Assembly: GCF_017355835.1 (NCBI RefSeq)
Contig: NZ_JAFEWF010000008.1
Span: 62,001 to 126,000 of the forward strand
DNA: 64,000 nucleotides
Reading direction: 5' to 3'
Source: Desertivirga brevis
Lineage (GTDB): Bacteria > Bacteroidota > Bacteroidia > Sphingobacteriales > Sphingobacteriaceae
In this document: positions 26,683 through 35,170 of the stretch, piece after piece
Position numbering within the stretch: the stretch's first letter is position 1
Layout: each line of letters opens with the position of its first letter
Notes under the pieces: model-generated
Database searches by the model: none
Told to the model about the DNA's origin: nothing
The model's input: the letters and a program-made list of their open reading frames with translations, nothing else
Made by a program: the position numbers and the translations under genes

Positions 26683-28407
26683 ATGAAGATAAAAAGCAAA
26701 CTTCAGTTAGGAATCGGACTCTTATTTCTCCTCAACCTCATTGTAGGTGTCCTTGCGGGATATTATCTGCAACAGTTGTCGGAAGTTTCTCAGTCGATCC
26801 TTTCATCCAATTACAAGAGTTTGCAATACGTAAGGCAGCTAAATAATCAGCTTAGCAAGTCGGAGGGGCTGGGCCGGGAGCAAATGCCATTGGTAGAAAA
26901 GTATCTTAGTTTGCAGGAAGCTAATGTGACAGAAGCGGGGGAAACTGCTGCTACGCAACAGATCCGTCAAATTATTGATAAGGTGAATCAGAGCGGTGGA
27001 GGAAATATAAGTAACGCTCAGAAGATACAAATAGAAAAGTTGATCGACAGAATAGAGAAAATAAATCTTAGGGCTATCTATATCAAGAATATCAGGAGTC
27101 AGCAAATTGCTGAAAATGTAAGCCTGGTTCTAGGGTTGATCACCGCCTTTTGTTTGCTGGTCGGTTTTTCTTTCATGGTGAACTTCCCTGGATATATTGC
27201 TAATCCCCTGCATGAATTACTCGATGGTATTAAGGCTATCGCTAACAAGCAATACAATCAGCAGCTGAAGATCTATACAGATGATGAATTAGGTGAGTTA
27301 GCAACGGCGTACAACAGTATGGCACAGAAACTTGGAGAATACGAGAGCAGCAATCTTGCCAAAGTACTTTTTGAGAAAAGACGTATCGAGACGATCATCA
27401 ACAGTATGACAGATGGGGTAGTTGGTTTTGATGCAGACGATAAGATCCTGTTCGTAAATCCAATAGCTTCTGATCTTCTCAAACTTAACAGTGCAGACGA
27501 GGGAAAGTACGCTCAGGAGGTTGCAAAGGGAAATGCCATTTTCAATAAGGTTTTCCTGAAAGAGGACCATAAAGAAATAGAGTTTAGTACTCGGAATGGA
27601 GAGTGCTTTTTCGCGAAGGAAACGATCGCGGTGAAGAATCAGGAGGAGGCCATCGGAAAAGTGATCATTTTAAATAATATCACAAGCTTTCATGAACTAG
27701 ATGCTGCAAAAACAAACTTTATTGCTACTATCTCTCACGAACTCAAGACGCCTATTTCTTCTATCAAATTAAGCTTAAAACTTTTGGAAGATGAAAGGAT
27801 CGGGAAGGTGAATGATGAACAGCAATCCTTAATTCAAAACATCAGGGACGATGCAACGAGGTTATTACGGATAACAGGAGAACTACTTGATCTATCCCAA
27901 TTAGAAAGTGGTAACATTCACCTTTTCATACAGGAAGCACAGGCAAGAGCCATTTTGGATTATGCCCGTACAGCAGTTCAATTTCAGGCAGATCAGAAAG
28001 CTGTAGAACTGGAAGTATTTACCGAAGAGGGGATAAGCACGATCACGGCCGATGAAGAGAAGACTGCATGGGTATTAGTAAATTTCCTTTCCAATGCTTT
28101 AAGATACAGTCCTTCAGGGAGCAAAATTTTAATTCAGGCTCGATTGAAAAGGGACATGGTAGAATTTACCGTGACCGATGAGGGGCCAGGCATTGAGCTG
28201 CAATACCAGAAGAAGATCTTTGAAAGGTATTTTCAGGTTCCTTCTGAGACTGGAAAAAAGACTGGAACAGGTTTAGGGCTCGCAATTTCAAAGGACTTTA
28301 TAGAGGCGCAAAAGGGACAAATTTTTGTTATCAGCAAACCCGGCAAGGGAAGTACTTTTGGATTTACCATACCTAAAACCAGGCAGGATATTAAAGTGGA
28401 GACCTGA
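26683..28407 (+). CDS. Membrane sensor histidine kinase (HAMP-PAS-HisKA), partner of the NtrC-type regulator
   Basis: The 574-residue protein has a membrane helix at 8-30, a helical periplasmic domain to about 145, a second helix at about 148-170 and a HAMP linker (PLHELLDGIKAIANKQYNQQLKIYTDDELGELATAYNSM). A PAS domain (about 235-340), HisKA (ATISHELKTPISS, His352) and a HATPase (NFLSNALRYS, DEGPGI, GTGLGLAISKDF) follow. It is a complete kinase and by position the cognate of the sigma54 regulator. The stimulus cannot be read from sequence; osmolarity or potassium is a guess from the kup fragment nearby. Confidence 0.93.
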   Translation: MKIKSKLQLGIGLLFLLNLIVGVLAGYYLQQLSEVSQSILSSNYKSLQYVRQLNNQLSKSEGLGREQMPLVEKYLSLQEANVTEAGETAATQQIRQIIDKVNQSGGGNISNAQKIQIEKLIDRIEKINLRAIYIKNIRSQQIAENVSLVLGLITAFCLLVGFSFMVNFPGYIANPLHELLDGIKAIANKQYNQQLKIYTDDELGELATAYNSMAQKLGEYESSNLAKVLFEKRRIETIINSMTDGVVGFDADDKILFVNPIASDLLKLNSADEGKYAQEVAKGNAIFNKVFLKEDHKEIEFSTRNGECFFAKETIAVKNQEEAIGKVIILNNITSFHELDAAKTNFIATISHELKTPISSIKLSLKLLEDERIGKVNDEQQSLIQNIRDDATRLLRITGELLDLSQLESGNIHLFIQEAQARAILDYARTAVQFQADQKAVELEVFTEEGISTITADEEKTAWVLVNFLSNALRYSPSGSKILIQARLKRDMVEFTVTDEGPGIELQYQKKIFERYFQVPSETGKKTGTGLGLAISKDFIEAQKGQIFVISKPGKGSTFGFTIPKTRQDIKVET

Positions 28408-28502
28408 CATTGGTTTTAGAGAAGCAGCCTTAGCAAGTAACAAATGAATATGTATATCACAAAAATGGTGGGTTTAAAGCCGCCCAGGAAGAGGACACCC
28501 TA

Positions 28503-28721
28503 ATGGGAAGCTTTATGAGACCAATTGAATTAGCTAAAGATTTTAAAGCAGCCGGGATAATAGTGTTGATGGTCGTGCTCCTTACGATTATTGCCGGTAT
28601 TTTTTCAGCACAGGGTTCAAGGCCTGTAAAACTGGATTTTGTCTTTTTTCCGGGCATTCAAAAGGCGCTTGGAATTAGAATTCCTGCTTCAGATTTCCTG
28701 GATAGTACAGCTAATCATTAA
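28503..28721 (+). CDS. Small one-helix membrane protein, unknown
   Basis: This 72-residue frame has a short charged N-terminus, one hydrophobic helix (AAGIIVLMVVLLTIIAGIF, about 17-35) and a C-terminal tail with VKLDFVFFPGIQKALGI. No family was recognised; it is longer than and unlike KdpF. ATG 28515 is a second possible start. It lies in a decayed stretch after the kinase gene, so it may be a remnant rather than a working gene. Confidence 0.4.
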   Translation: MGSFMRPIELAKDFKAAGIIVLMVVLLTIIAGIFSAQGSRPVKLDFVFFPGIQKALGIRIPASDFLDSTANH

Positions 28722-28880
28722 AATAGCTTCATTACGCACATTTTAACTAATCTATATAAAATGGAAACAAAAAAAGATGGATTTATTTCCATACACATCA
28801 CGCTTTTAAAAAAAGCAGCGGGGCTACCTTAAACCTTAAGCACGATTAATAACCTGACCTTATCACATTTTTTTTGAAAT
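28722..28880. other. Gene-poor stretch before the kup remnant
   Basis: Between the small membrane ORF and the kup fragment there is one 23-codon frame beginning METKKDGF at 28761 with no recognisable content, poly-A/T tracts and no terminator or promoter box. It is probably decayed sequence. Confidence 0.4.
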
Positions 28881-29090
28881 ATGGAATCACATAAACACGT
28901 ACATAAATTATCCGCAGCAGGAGTATTGATCAGTTTATGAATTATCTACAGAGATATAGGTACATCTCCACTGTATGTATTCGCATCAATAATTGGAACA
29001 CGGGTAATTACGTAGGATCTTATACTTGGATGCTTATCCTTTAAGGAGCTAATCGCCATTGCAAACAATGAGTTTGTTTATTGGAGCTAG
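28881..29090 (+). pseudogene. kup: 5' fragment of a kup (KUP/HAK/KT) potassium transporter gene
   Basis: Read from ATG 28881 the frame gives MESHKHVHKLSAAGVLISL, stop, IIYRDIGTSPLYVFASIIG..., stop, DLILGCLS. This is the N-terminus of Kup proteins, whose first helix carries SLGIIYGDIGTSPLYV. Two in-frame stops (TGA 28938-28940, most simply from GGA Gly; TAG 29013-29015) and the change YGD to YRD show decay. After DLILGCLS the family match weakens (KELIAIANNE may be the ITLRADNNGE region after a deletion) and the fragment ends where the next gene begins. About 60 of roughly 630 codons remain. It cannot make a transporter. Confidence 0.85.
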
Positions 29091-29338
29091 GAATTACTTA
29101 TAAGCAATTCTTCGATAGATCTTCCAATGTATTCGGCAGGTTGATGCATAAAACCTCCTTCGACCCATTCCCATCCGCCATCTTGGGTATAATGGATCAC
29201 TCCAACTGGAACCGGGCCCTCGCAAAGGGTATAGTAAGAAGGAAGGTCTCTTCCATCACAACCTATAATTACGTCTAACCTATAATTTCTATCTGCAATA
29301 GCAACCCAAACGGTAAATGTATTAGAATGATTTTCCAT
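29087..29338 (-). CDS. Small conserved-looking hypothetical protein
   Basis: This 83-residue protein (MENHSNTFTVWVAIADRNYRLDV... to EELLISNS) has natural amino-acid composition, no membrane segment and an AAAGGA ribosome site 4 to 6 bases before ATG. The segment GVIHYTQDGGWEWVEGG suggests a small soluble beta-rich domain. No family was recognised. Its stop overlaps the end of the kup fragment on the other strand, so it may mark one side of the deletion that removed most of kup. Confidence 0.6.
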   Translation of the reverse strand: MENHSNTFTVWVAIADRNYRLDVIIGCDGRDLPSYYTLCEGPVPVGVIHYTQDGGWEWVEGGFMHQPAEYIGRSIEELLISNS

Positions 29339-29553
29339 ATTCCTTTATACGAACCTAATAACGTCGATTTTGCATGCAATATATAATTTTCCTAAGAAAA
29401 ATTATATTGCTAGGATCACTAATAAAGGCAGTCTTCTCAACAACACTAGTAAGAGAAAGCAGGCTTGTCACTAAGGGGAATTACTATGGTATTTTATGTA
29501 CGTTCCGGTGACATTTCCTATATAACAAAAGCTAAATAATCACGTAATAGTTT
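29339..29553. other. Intergenic stretch, nothing recognised
   Basis: The 215 bases between the small minus-strand gene and the repeated RNA-like element are AT-rich, and no open frame, terminator or clear -7 box was found in them. Confidence 0.4.
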
Positions 29554-29608
29554 ATAATTGTGATAAGGTTTAGGTTACCCTGTTTGCTCTCATAGCGACA
29601 GGGTTTTT
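29554..29608 (+). ncRNA. Repeated small-RNA-like element, copy 1, ending in an intrinsic terminator
   Basis: The first 24 bases (29554-29577) are identical to 58420-58443. They are followed by a hairpin CCCTGT (29578-29583) / ACAGGG (29598-29603) with an inner GCT/AGC pair and a T-run. Copy 2 has the same layout but different stem bases, so pairing rather than sequence is conserved. No good -7 box was found in front of this copy (best TAGTTTAT, 6 of 8). No family was recognised; a free-standing small RNA or a regulated terminator are both possible. Confidence 0.5.
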
Positions 29609-29817
29609 CATTTTATTCTTGTAATGATCTCGGTCTTTAAGAATCTTATTACACCAAAGGATCCGGGAAGAATTATCTGAATTCAGCAATTGGTATTAAA
29701 AGAACAATCGTGGGAAAAAAGTGGTAATCATCTTTGTGTTAATTTGATACCACGTTGAAAACTTAATTTCCTATTTTTTCTCATTTCTGCCAGTTTTGAA
29801 GCTCTAAAATTCGACGT
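29609..29817. other. Intergenic stretch, nothing recognised
   Basis: The bases between the RNA-like element and the 56-residue gene hold AT-rich sequence without a recognisable gene or hairpin. A promoter for the small gene at 29818 may lie here but no exact TAnnTTTG box was found. Confidence 0.3.
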
Positions 29818-29988
29818 ATGAAATTTAATGTTTTAGACAAAGTAAGGGTGAAAAATACGGATCAGGCTGGTTACATTTCGTTTCCCTATAACTATGGGGA
29901 AAAGGTTGTTGTTACATTGGATGGTGGAAAAGACAGAGAGTTTTTCGAAGATGAACTGGAGTTGATCACAGAAGAGGCAGTCTTTTAA
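29818..29988 (+). CDS. Small SH3-like/KOW-like hypothetical protein
   Basis: This 56-residue protein (MKFNVLDKVRVKNTDQAGYISFPYNYGEKVVVTLDGGKDREFFEDELELI...) reads as a single small beta-barrel: a DKVRVKNTDQAGYI strand-turn-strand, then KVVVTLDGG and an acidic FFEDELELI end. This pattern is typical of short SH3-like proteins. Its coding character and complete fold support a real gene. Function is unknown. It lies 89 bases before the hybrid kinase. Confidence 0.65.
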   Translation: MKFNVLDKVRVKNTDQAGYISFPYNYGEKVVVTLDGGKDREFFEDELELITEEAVF

Positions 29989-30077
29989 CCATGTAGGGCT
30001 TTAATCACCCTGCAGCGCTACTCTCGCAACTTATTGTTACATAGTATCTTTTGTTTCTTTTACTCGTATAATGTTTT

Positions 30078-32468
30078 ATGGATGTTAAAATCATCAGTGA
30101 AACGGAAAGTGCGAGGGTTAAAGCGTTACGGGATTATCAAATATTAGATACCGGGGAGGAAATTCAATTCGATTCTATAGCCTGGCTAGCATCCTATATA
30201 TGTAATGCCCCGCTGGCCTTTATTACCTTCATTGACGACGATCGTCAGTGGATAAAAGCTAAAGTCGGGATGGAAACTCATGAAATACATAGAGTTCTAT
30301 CTTTTTGCGATTATACCCTTAGAGAGGAGCAAAACTTTTTTACAGTTAAGGATCTTTTATCTGATCACCGGTTTGCTGATCTTGACATTGTAGAAAGCGA
30401 GCCGCGAATCAGGTTCTACGCCGGAACCTCGTTGGTTAGTCCTGATGGTCACAAAATAGGCACTATATGCGTGATGGATTTTAAGCCCGGGGATCTGGAT
30501 GAAAAGCAAAGGCAAGCGTTGGATATCCTCTCCAAAGAGGTGGTACTAAATCTCCAAACGAGGAAGAATAACTGTGTGCTAAAAGATCTGCTGGAGAAGG
30601 CTCAAAGGTTTCATAACCTTTTCAATAATTCCAGTGAACTTCACTGCATTACAGATAGTGAGGGCACGATTGCTTTTGTGAATTCCTCCGTTAATGAACT
30701 GCTGGGATATAGAATAGATGAAGTAGTTGGACGGAATATTTGGGCATTTGGGGTAGAGGGTGAACGAGAACGAGTGATGCCATCCGTTTATGAAGCGATA
30801 GGACGAGGAGAAAATCGATTCCAGGTGGAAACCTTGATCCAGACAAAGGACGGGTCTCTGAAGTGGTTTGAATGGGCCGACGTAATCATGGACGGTTATT
30901 GGCTGGTAAATGGACGAGATATTACCGAAAGGAAGGCTTATGAGATGCAGCTTAAAACCCTAACTGTAGCTGTAGAAAAGTCACCTGCAGGAGTGATTAT
31001 TCGTAATGAGAAAAACGAGATTCAATGGATGAACGAGGCCGCCGAGAACATTATTGATTTTAGTCTTGATGAGTTGAAAGGTACGGATATTGGCGATCTC
31101 CTGGTAGGGCCTGAGACTGATATTGAAACATTGAAATACGCAAAAGATTGTGTCCAGGAAAGACGGGCCTATGAAATTGAGATAGTCCTGTATAAGAAAG
31201 GTGGGAAAGCTGTATGGGTACTCCTAAGGAACAATCCGATTTTTGATGGGACTGGAACATTGCAGAGTCAGATTTCAATAGCTTTAGATATTACAGAGAA
31301 GAAAAAAACAGAGTACCAGCTTATAAAGGCCAGGCAGGACGCAATCGATCTGAGTAAATCAAAAGAGGTTTTCCTTTCCGTGATGAGCCATGAAATGCGT
31401 ACACCGTTAAACGCCGTAATCGGGATGACACGCATACTTAGGGCAGAAGATCCCTTGGAAAGGCAACTAGACAACCTCAAAATTCTGGAGTTCTCTGCAG
31501 AAAACCTTCTTACACTTATCAACGACGTTTTAGATTACACCAAGATTGAAACTGGGAATCTTCAATTGGAAGAGGTGAAGGTTGATATAGTCGAACTGAT
31601 GTCCAAAACAATAGAGTCGTTAAAGTTCAAAACAGAGGATAATGGAGTCAATCTCCTTTTAAGCATTGATCCCCTTACGCCAAAGCGTGTCCTGAGTGAT
31701 CCAACAAGATTGTATCAGATATTCATGAACTTGCTTGGCAATGCCGTCAAGTTCACGCAAAAAGGATTCGTTAAAATATCATCCAGCGTTATAGTTGCAA
31801 ACGAAGAGTTTGCTACCGTTAGGTTTGCTGTAGAGGACAGCGGGATTGGTATTGCACCGGAAAAGCTTTCGAGTATTTTTGATGCCTATTCACAGGCGGA
31901 GAGAGATACAGCGCGTAAGTATGGCGGTACAGGCCTTGGCCTGTCAATCACTAAAAAGTTAGTAGATTTATTTGGATCGAAGATTTCAGTGACGAGTGTA
32001 GTGGGGCAGGGAACGTGCTTTTCTTTTGAGTTAAAATTAAGGCTTGTTGCACTTGAGAATTTGAAAGTTGAGGAACACGCTGTTGAAACTGCAATTAATG
32101 CTACGGTTTTGGTGGTTGATGACAACGCGATAAACCGTTTGCTGGCGAGAAAAGTTTTAGAGAAATGGAGTTTGATAGTGGAATTTGCAGAAAACGGAAA
32201 AGAAGCTGTTGAAAAAGTAATGGCAAAAGACTATGACCTGGTATTAATGGATATTCACATGCCTGTTATGTCGGGGGAGGAAGCTGTTGAGGTAATCAGG
32301 GATTTGCCGGAAGTAAAATATCAACGACTACCAATCCTCGCACTTACCGGTAGTGTCGCACAGGACGACGAGGGACGTTATAGCAAGGCTGGGATGGATG
32401 GCTTCATTCTTAAGCCCTTTGATCCCAAAATTTTGTATAAGGAGCTAAGGAAGTTCCTGATTCAGTAG
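30078..32468 (+). CDS. GAF-PAS-PAS hybrid histidine kinase with receiver
   Basis: The 796-residue soluble protein has an N-terminal GAF domain (about 5-165; RVKALRDYQILDTGEE, FITFIDDDRQWIKAKVG, GTICVMD). Two PAS domains (about 180-300 and 300-420), HisKA (VMSHEMRTPLNAV, His438), HATPase (NLLGNAVKFT, DSGIGI, GTGLGLSI) and a C-terminal receiver (VVDDN, Asp725 in LVLMDIHMPVM, LKPFD) follow. No membrane helix is present, so it senses a cytoplasmic signal. The missing Hpt and output domains mean that a phosphotransfer partner must lie elsewhere. It is followed by a terminator. Confidence 0.93.
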   Translation: MDVKIISETESARVKALRDYQILDTGEEIQFDSIAWLASYICNAPLAFITFIDDDRQWIKAKVGMETHEIHRVLSFCDYTLREEQNFFTVKDLLSDHRFADLDIVESEPRIRFYAGTSLVSPDGHKIGTICVMDFKPGDLDEKQRQALDILSKEVVLNLQTRKNNCVLKDLLEKAQRFHNLFNNSSELHCITDSEGTIAFVNSSVNELLGYRIDEVVGRNIWAFGVEGERERVMPSVYEAIGRGENRFQVETLIQTKDGSLKWFEWADVIMDGYWLVNGRDITERKAYEMQLKTLTVAVEKSPAGVIIRNEKNEIQWMNEAAENIIDFSLDELKGTDIGDLLVGPETDIETLKYAKDCVQERRAYEIEIVLYKKGGKAVWVLLRNNPIFDGTGTLQSQISIALDITEKKKTEYQLIKARQDAIDLSKSKEVFLSVMSHEMRTPLNAVIGMTRILRAEDPLERQLDNLKILEFSAENLLTLINDVLDYTKIETGNLQLEEVKVDIVELMSKTIESLKFKTEDNGVNLLLSIDPLTPKRVLSDPTRLYQIFMNLLGNAVKFTQKGFVKISSSVIVANEEFATVRFAVEDSGIGIAPEKLSSIFDAYSQAERDTARKYGGTGLGLSITKKLVDLFGSKISVTSVVGQGTCFSFELKLRLVALENLKVEEHAVETAINATVLVVDDNAINRLLARKVLEKWSLIVEFAENGKEAVEKVMAKDYDLVLMDIHMPVMSGEEAVEVIRDLPEVKYQRLPILALTGSVAQDDEGRYSKAGMDGFILKPFDPKILYKELRKFLIQ

Positions 32469-32558
32469 AAGAGATTTATAAATTTATTTAAAGATTTATG
32501 AAACCTTGCTATGAACGTTTCGTATACGTTTCCGAGAGCGTTAATTTAGATTAGAAAT

Positions 32559-32586
32559 GCCAGGTGTTATGCCTGGCTTTTCTATT
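32559..32586 (+). terminator. Intrinsic terminator after the hybrid kinase
   Basis: GCCAGG (32559-32564) pairs with CCTGGC (32572-32577) around a seven-base loop and is followed by TTTTCTATTTTT. The convergent acyltransferase gene ends 24 bases further on and may share it. Confidence 0.75.
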
Positions 32587-32609
32587 TTTAGATCTTCAAT
32601 ATTTCTATA

Positions 32610-33725
32610 TCACGCCCTGGCAAACTTTAGCCTTTTGCCTAAATACCGACTTGTTCTAAAGTAAACTGCACTTATTTCTCCATTAATTATTAGATTGAAT
32701 ATCTCTTTTGAAAGCAGTAAGCGTGATACTCCTAAAGAGAATAACAGCAGTAAGATAGCATAAAGAATCTCTAAAGGGATGATTTTAGCAGTGTGGAGAG
32801 AGGGTTGCTGATAAATAAGCGAACTTACATGTTTGCCTATATAAAGCCAGTACGGGTGAACGAGGTAAATCAGGAATACGGTTTTCTCTTTAAAGTAATT
32901 TCCGGTTTTAATTCGTTCACGATAGTTGAATAACAGAACAAGCAATAAAAAGGTGTATATAATATTACTGAATCGAAGGATATTTCCCGGATCCGTACGA
33001 AGGTTAGCTTCTTGAATGCTATAGCTTTCGTAAACACTTAGACCAAAGGCTGAAAGCGTTGCAAAGGTAGTGGATAAACGTAACATTAGACTCGACTTTA
33101 AATAGCCAAGGAAATGCTTGATCGGCTGGAAATAAATAAAAAGTAACCGTCCCAGGAAGAAAAAGCTGAAATAGGCTAAAATGGCACTATTATGTTTTCG
33201 TGGGATCCAGTGGAAGTAAATATTAATGCTATAAAATAAGGTTATTAAAATTGCAGGAACCAGGAGGAATTTAACCAGCTTTATACTCCTTATGTAGTTA
33301 TTCAGCAGTAGTATCAGAAATAGATTAATTGGAAACCAATAAATTGATCTGAAAAAAAGATTGAACAGTTCCTTTCCTGCAAACTGAAGATCTATAGCTT
33401 GCTTTTTTTCCCCGAGCTGAGGAAGGACCAACAAGTTAAGCACTATCCAGGGAAATATAAAAATTAGGGTCGGGATAAGGATAGTTAGGGCCTTTCGCCT
33501 TATTAATTCAGCGTAGCTGTACTTATTCACCGAATTTTGAAAAAGGAAGCCCCCGATAATCATAAACAGAAGGGAGCCAAACTTGAAAAATTGGCTGTAC
33601 AACAAATATCCGGTGGAGTATTCCGTGTTCGCAGATATACCTATTTGCGCATGATTAAGAATAATAGCTACAATGGCTACCACTCGCAAATTTGCGATGG
33701 CAGAAAAACGTAAAGTTCGATTCAT
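32610..33725 (-). CDS. Acyltransferase family 3 membrane protein
   Basis: This 371-residue integral membrane protein has about ten hydrophobic helices and the family-3 opening RFSAIANLRVVAIVAIILNHAQ, where the His of LNHAQ is the conserved catalytic-site histidine. GSLLFMIIGGFLFQNS and RRKALTILIPTLIFIFPW follow, as in OafA/exopolysaccharide O-acyltransferases. It would transfer acyl groups to a surface glycan or lipid. It is monocistronic, with a 104-base gap to the next minus-strand gene. Confidence 0.85.
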   Translation of the reverse strand: MNRTLRFSAIANLRVVAIVAIILNHAQIGISANTEYSTGYLLYSQFFKFGSLLFMIIGGFLFQNSVNKYSYAELIRRKALTILIPTLIFIFPWIVLNLLVLPQLGEKKQAIDLQFAGKELFNLFFRSIYWFPINLFLILLLNNYIRSIKLVKFLLVPAILITLFYSINIYFHWIPRKHNSAILAYFSFFFLGRLLFIYFQPIKHFLGYLKSSLMLRLSTTFATLSAFGLSVYESYSIQEANLRTDPGNILRFSNIIYTFLLLVLLFNYRERIKTGNYFKEKTVFLIYLVHPYWLYIGKHVSSLIYQQPSLHTAKIIPLEILYAILLLLFSLGVSRLLLSKEIFNLIINGEISAVYFRTSRYLGKRLKFARA

Positions 33726-33829
33726 AGGTGAGAAAGGGATGTCATGTTTACTAACGCTAACTCACCGTGGCTGTTTTAATTAATGTTCATCCAACTTTTT
33801 GTACAGTAAATGCCAGTTGCAGTTTTCTA

Positions 33830-35032
33830 TTAAACTTCATCAAATGCTTTGGCTCTCGATACAAGAAAAGCTATCAATAGTCCAAAGCATCCTATTAAGG
33901 CGTACGAGTACCGAAGACTAGATATTGCAGAGATATAGCCAATCAAAGGAGGTCCTAACAGGAAACCGAAATAGCTTATACTGGAAACCATGGCTAGAGC
34001 GGTCCCTGGCGAGATACGTTTATTTTTTCCTGCAATACTATAAAGCGTTGGAACCACACTCGAGACGCCAAGACCAACAAGCATGAAGCCGAGGGTAGCA
34101 GGAATTATCGATGGAAAGAACACAGAGATTGCCATTCCTGTAGATATAGTTAGTCCGCTATATTGAATTGTCCTTTTCCTGCCGAAACTTGAAATAATCC
34201 GGTCGCCTATAAATCTTCCTGTCGCCATCATTACCATAAAAGAAGCATAACCTACAACAACAAAACGTGCCGGAGCTTCGACTATTTCTTTAAAATATAC
34301 ACCACTCCAGTCAAACATTGCTCCTTCCGTACCCATGCAGCAAAAGCCTACAACACCGAGTAATGCCAGTGATGCATCTGGTTTTACAAAAAAGTTCCCC
34401 TGCGAATTTGAATTAGATGAAGGCTTGGTTGACACTAAAAAGCGATGATTGATAAGTGTGTTCGCGAAAATAAGTAGTATAATAAAGCAGAAGTGCTCAA
34501 AAGGGTTCATTTCCAGATTTATCATTGCTAAACCTATTAGTGCCCCTGTGAATCCTGCCACACTCCAGGCACCATGAAAAGAGGCCATTATTGATTTTCC
34601 ATATAGTTTCTCTGCCTCTACTCCCTGTGTATTAATGGAAATGTTGGCAATATTGCCAATAATTCCAAATAGAAAAAGAGAAGCCATAAGCAATAAGGAG
34701 CTGGATGCTAGTCCTAGCAGACATAGGGCCAATACATACAAGGGAGCAGCAATGACAATTATCTTTCTACTTCCACACAGGGAAACTAATCGTGCTGAGA
34801 GGGGCATAGTGCACAGTTGCCCTGCTGGTAAGGCTAATAGAATAGTTCCCAGCGCCGCATCAGAAAGCTCCAAGTTGTGCTTTATATCAGGAATGCGACT
34901 GGCCCAGGAAGCAAAAGCTATGCCCTGACCGAAATAAAAGGACGAAACAGCAAACCTCATTCTTTTCAAGCTAATGGGATGTTCCTGGGAGTGCTTATCT
35001 TCTATATCTATATTTTTCTGGGAAACCTCCAT
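33830..35032 (-). CDS. MFS transporter (YbjJ-like, 12 helices)
   Basis: This 400-residue major facilitator protein has 12 predicted helices. The region after helix 2 (ARLVSLCGSRKIIVIAAPLYV) corresponds to the MFS loop 2-3 motif, and helix 7 onwards repeats it (GRFIGDRIISSFGRKRTIQYSG). The opening FYFGQGIAFASWASRIPDIKHNLELSDAALGTILLALPAGQL is characteristic of the YbjJ-type group. The substrate is unknown. The 138-base gap to the divergent GH43 gene is AT-rich without a clear box. Confidence 0.85.
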   Translation of the reverse strand: MEVSQKNIDIEDKHSQEHPISLKRMRFAVSSFYFGQGIAFASWASRIPDIKHNLELSDAALGTILLALPAGQLCTMPLSARLVSLCGSRKIIVIAAPLYVLALCLLGLASSSLLLMASLFLFGIIGNIANISINTQGVEAEKLYGKSIMASFHGAWSVAGFTGALIGLAMINLEMNPFEHFCFIILLIFANTLINHRFLVSTKPSSNSNSQGNFFVKPDASLALLGVVGFCCMGTEGAMFDWSGVYFKEIVEAPARFVVVGYASFMVMMATGRFIGDRIISSFGRKRTIQYSGLTISTGMAISVFFPSIIPATLGFMLVGLGVSSVVPTLYSIAGKNKRISPGTALAMVSSISYFGFLLGPPLIGYISAISSLRYSYALIGCFGLLIAFLVSRAKAFDEV

Positions 35033-35170
35033 ATATTAATATTTTATTGCTGGCAAAAATCGTTCAAAATTTTTCTTTCATCAGGTATTCCTGTCAATAT
35101 ATTATTTTTATTATAATTGTGTTACTGACAATTATAATAACAGCTAAGCACTATACTTATTATTGAACCA

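Noticed and set aside
28503..28721. Small membrane ORF read as kdpF or kdpA start
   Set aside because: It has one hydrophobic helix but none of the KdpF or KdpA motifs and is too long for KdpF.
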